Positions 63,021 through 64,000 of a stretch of 64,000 nucleotides of DNA are shown here, piece by piece. The notes below the pieces were generated by a model. That model did no database searches, was not told the DNA's origin, and worked only from the letters and a program-made list of their open reading frames with translations. Origin of the DNA: Prostheceraeus crozeri (Eukaryota > Platyhelminthes > Polycladida > Euryleptidae); contig CAJQUW010000568.1 of NCBI GenBank assembly GCA_907163375.1, positions 100,801 to 164,800 of the forward strand, written 5' to 3'. A program made the position numbers and the translations under genes. The first letter of the stretch is position 1; each line of letters begins with the position of its first letter.

Positions 63021-64000
63021 ACTTGAGGTGATGAGAGACATTGCTCTCGATCAGTTTCTTCTCCCCAAATCCGGATGGAATAGAGCGGCCGTGAGCAACA
63101 TGATCTTCAACCTAACTGTAGCTTGTCATCAGTCCGAGCAGCAGAATGAATAAGGGAATGTGTAGAGTGGGGGTTCAACCAGGACAAAATCGAACATGGA
63201 ATTTTATGATCAAGGAAGCAACTACTCATGATGTATGTCAATACATTAAGATGACTACTGCGATGAGAGATCAAAACTGTACTACCGGTCAAGCTTTAAA
63301 TTCCTGGACTGCCCGGGATTCCCGGGCTGGGTCGTCACCTTGCTGCTAATACATGTGACATCTTTCTTTTGCAGTGGTCAGCAAAGAGAGTGCCTGGAGA
63401 AGGTGACGGATCAAGGAGGCGATCTGGACTCGAAAACTTGGCGGAAACAACAGGGTCGATCATGATGTAGGATCTGCGTGGGACTGTGTATTGCGCTAGC
63501 TTCTCTTCTATGATTATTTTTCGATTCTCTTTTTCCTTTTTTCATATTTTAACTTACTACTTCATATCGAGTTTTTAGTAGTGATTTCAATAAGTTGTTT
63601 CTATCTTCGGTTTAAGTGCAATCAACCACTTTTTGTGTTTCATTACGGACAATCATTGATTCCATCATTACATGCCTATTTGATGTCTGTTCAACCTCTT
63701 TGTGTCCGAATTCACGTTTTATACAGCGTAGTTTCTCTGATGATGCGCGGAGCGCACCGAAAGTACTCAGAATAACTGAATTTGTTTTTACTGCCTACAT
63801 CAGACCTCAGGGATTTCCTCTAACATAAACAAACAATGCATCATGTCAATCCCTTATTTTCAACAATCAGTGACATCTGTCTCAAAGGTACTATCAGACT
63901 TGAGAGCTGAGAGTTGACTTTCTAGCCAATCAAGAGATTCAATATAGTTTCTATAGTTTCAATTTGGACAGGGAAACTTGGTGGAAGTAACCGTGTCAGC
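63021..64000. other. No gene seen
   Basis: Right end of the window; CCCGGGATTCCCGGGCTGGG at 63,308 resembles 44,440. Only short frames. Confidence 0.35.

Noticed and set aside
11971-64000. Retrovirus or LTR retrotransposon copies in the host part
   Set aside because: No gag, protease, RNase H-integrase or LTR pair was recognised; all reverse transcriptase fragments are of LINE type.

Overview
The window joins two very different kinds of DNA. Positions 1 to about 11,970 are extremely AT-rich and densely coded: nine open reading frames, almost no intergenic space, and Asn/Lys-rich proteins. Together they look like one end of a Polinton/adintovirus-like (protein-primed DNA polymerase) virus-like element, cut by the left window edge. 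In order it carries a fibre-like protein (minus strand, partial), a zinc-finger protein, a membrane protein, a first A32/FtsK-like packaging-type ATPase, a large type-B DNA polymerase with extra domains, a helical protein, a penton-like candidate virion protein, a second packaging-type ATPase, and a two-membrane-segment protein (minus strand). No integrase, protease or major capsid gene lies in the visible part. The reading frames in view look whole. About ten short double-hairpin repeats are scattered through it, half of them in frame inside the polymerase gene. Its right end is a perfect 16-bp inverted repeat at 11,907-11,970.

Positions 11,971 to 64,000 are ordinary-composition, gene-poor invertebrate-like animal DNA. 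The evidence is the mix of retroelements and transposons: tRNA-derived SINEs (at least nine copies of one family and two further families), RTE/BovB-like and CR1/jockey-like LINE fragments, a LINE with a PHD-like finger fused to reverse transcriptase, a Tigger/pogo transposon, a Harbinger-like element with a Myb/SANT protein, a hAT-like element with a perfect 8-bp target duplication, TIR-bearing MITE families, and foldback elements, some with hammerhead-like cores. The species cannot be named from sequence alone. Only one plausible host protein gene is visible, a secreted protein of unknown family at 36,887-37,720.

Layout of the host part: minisatellite (12.3-12.7 kb), foldback element (13.0-13.4), SINE (14.9), 15 x 49-bp array (16.7-17.4), PHD-LINE (17.8-19.0), foldback and MITE (21.3-22.6), RTE fragment (22.9-23.3), a cluster of two MITE families (25-30.7), Harbinger-like element (30.8-32.4), PHD-LINE (34.4-35.2), orphan secreted gene (36.9-37.7), LINE in reverse (39.0-40.3) flanked by copies of a 150-bp repeat, SINEs and LINE tails (41.6-44.2), RTE LINE (45.3-46.1), a CR1-like LINE broken by a hAT-like insertion and then by a foldback insertion (46.5-48.9), SINE (49.0), a Tigger element whose terminal repeat has expanded into a 50-bp minisatellite (52.6-54.3), two opposed LINE fragments (55.3-56.3), a 490-bp direct repeat (56.4-57.6), SINEs (57.8-58.8), a long featureless stretch, a GC-rich island (61.3) and a complete MITE copy with a perfect 8-bp target duplication (62.4-63.0).
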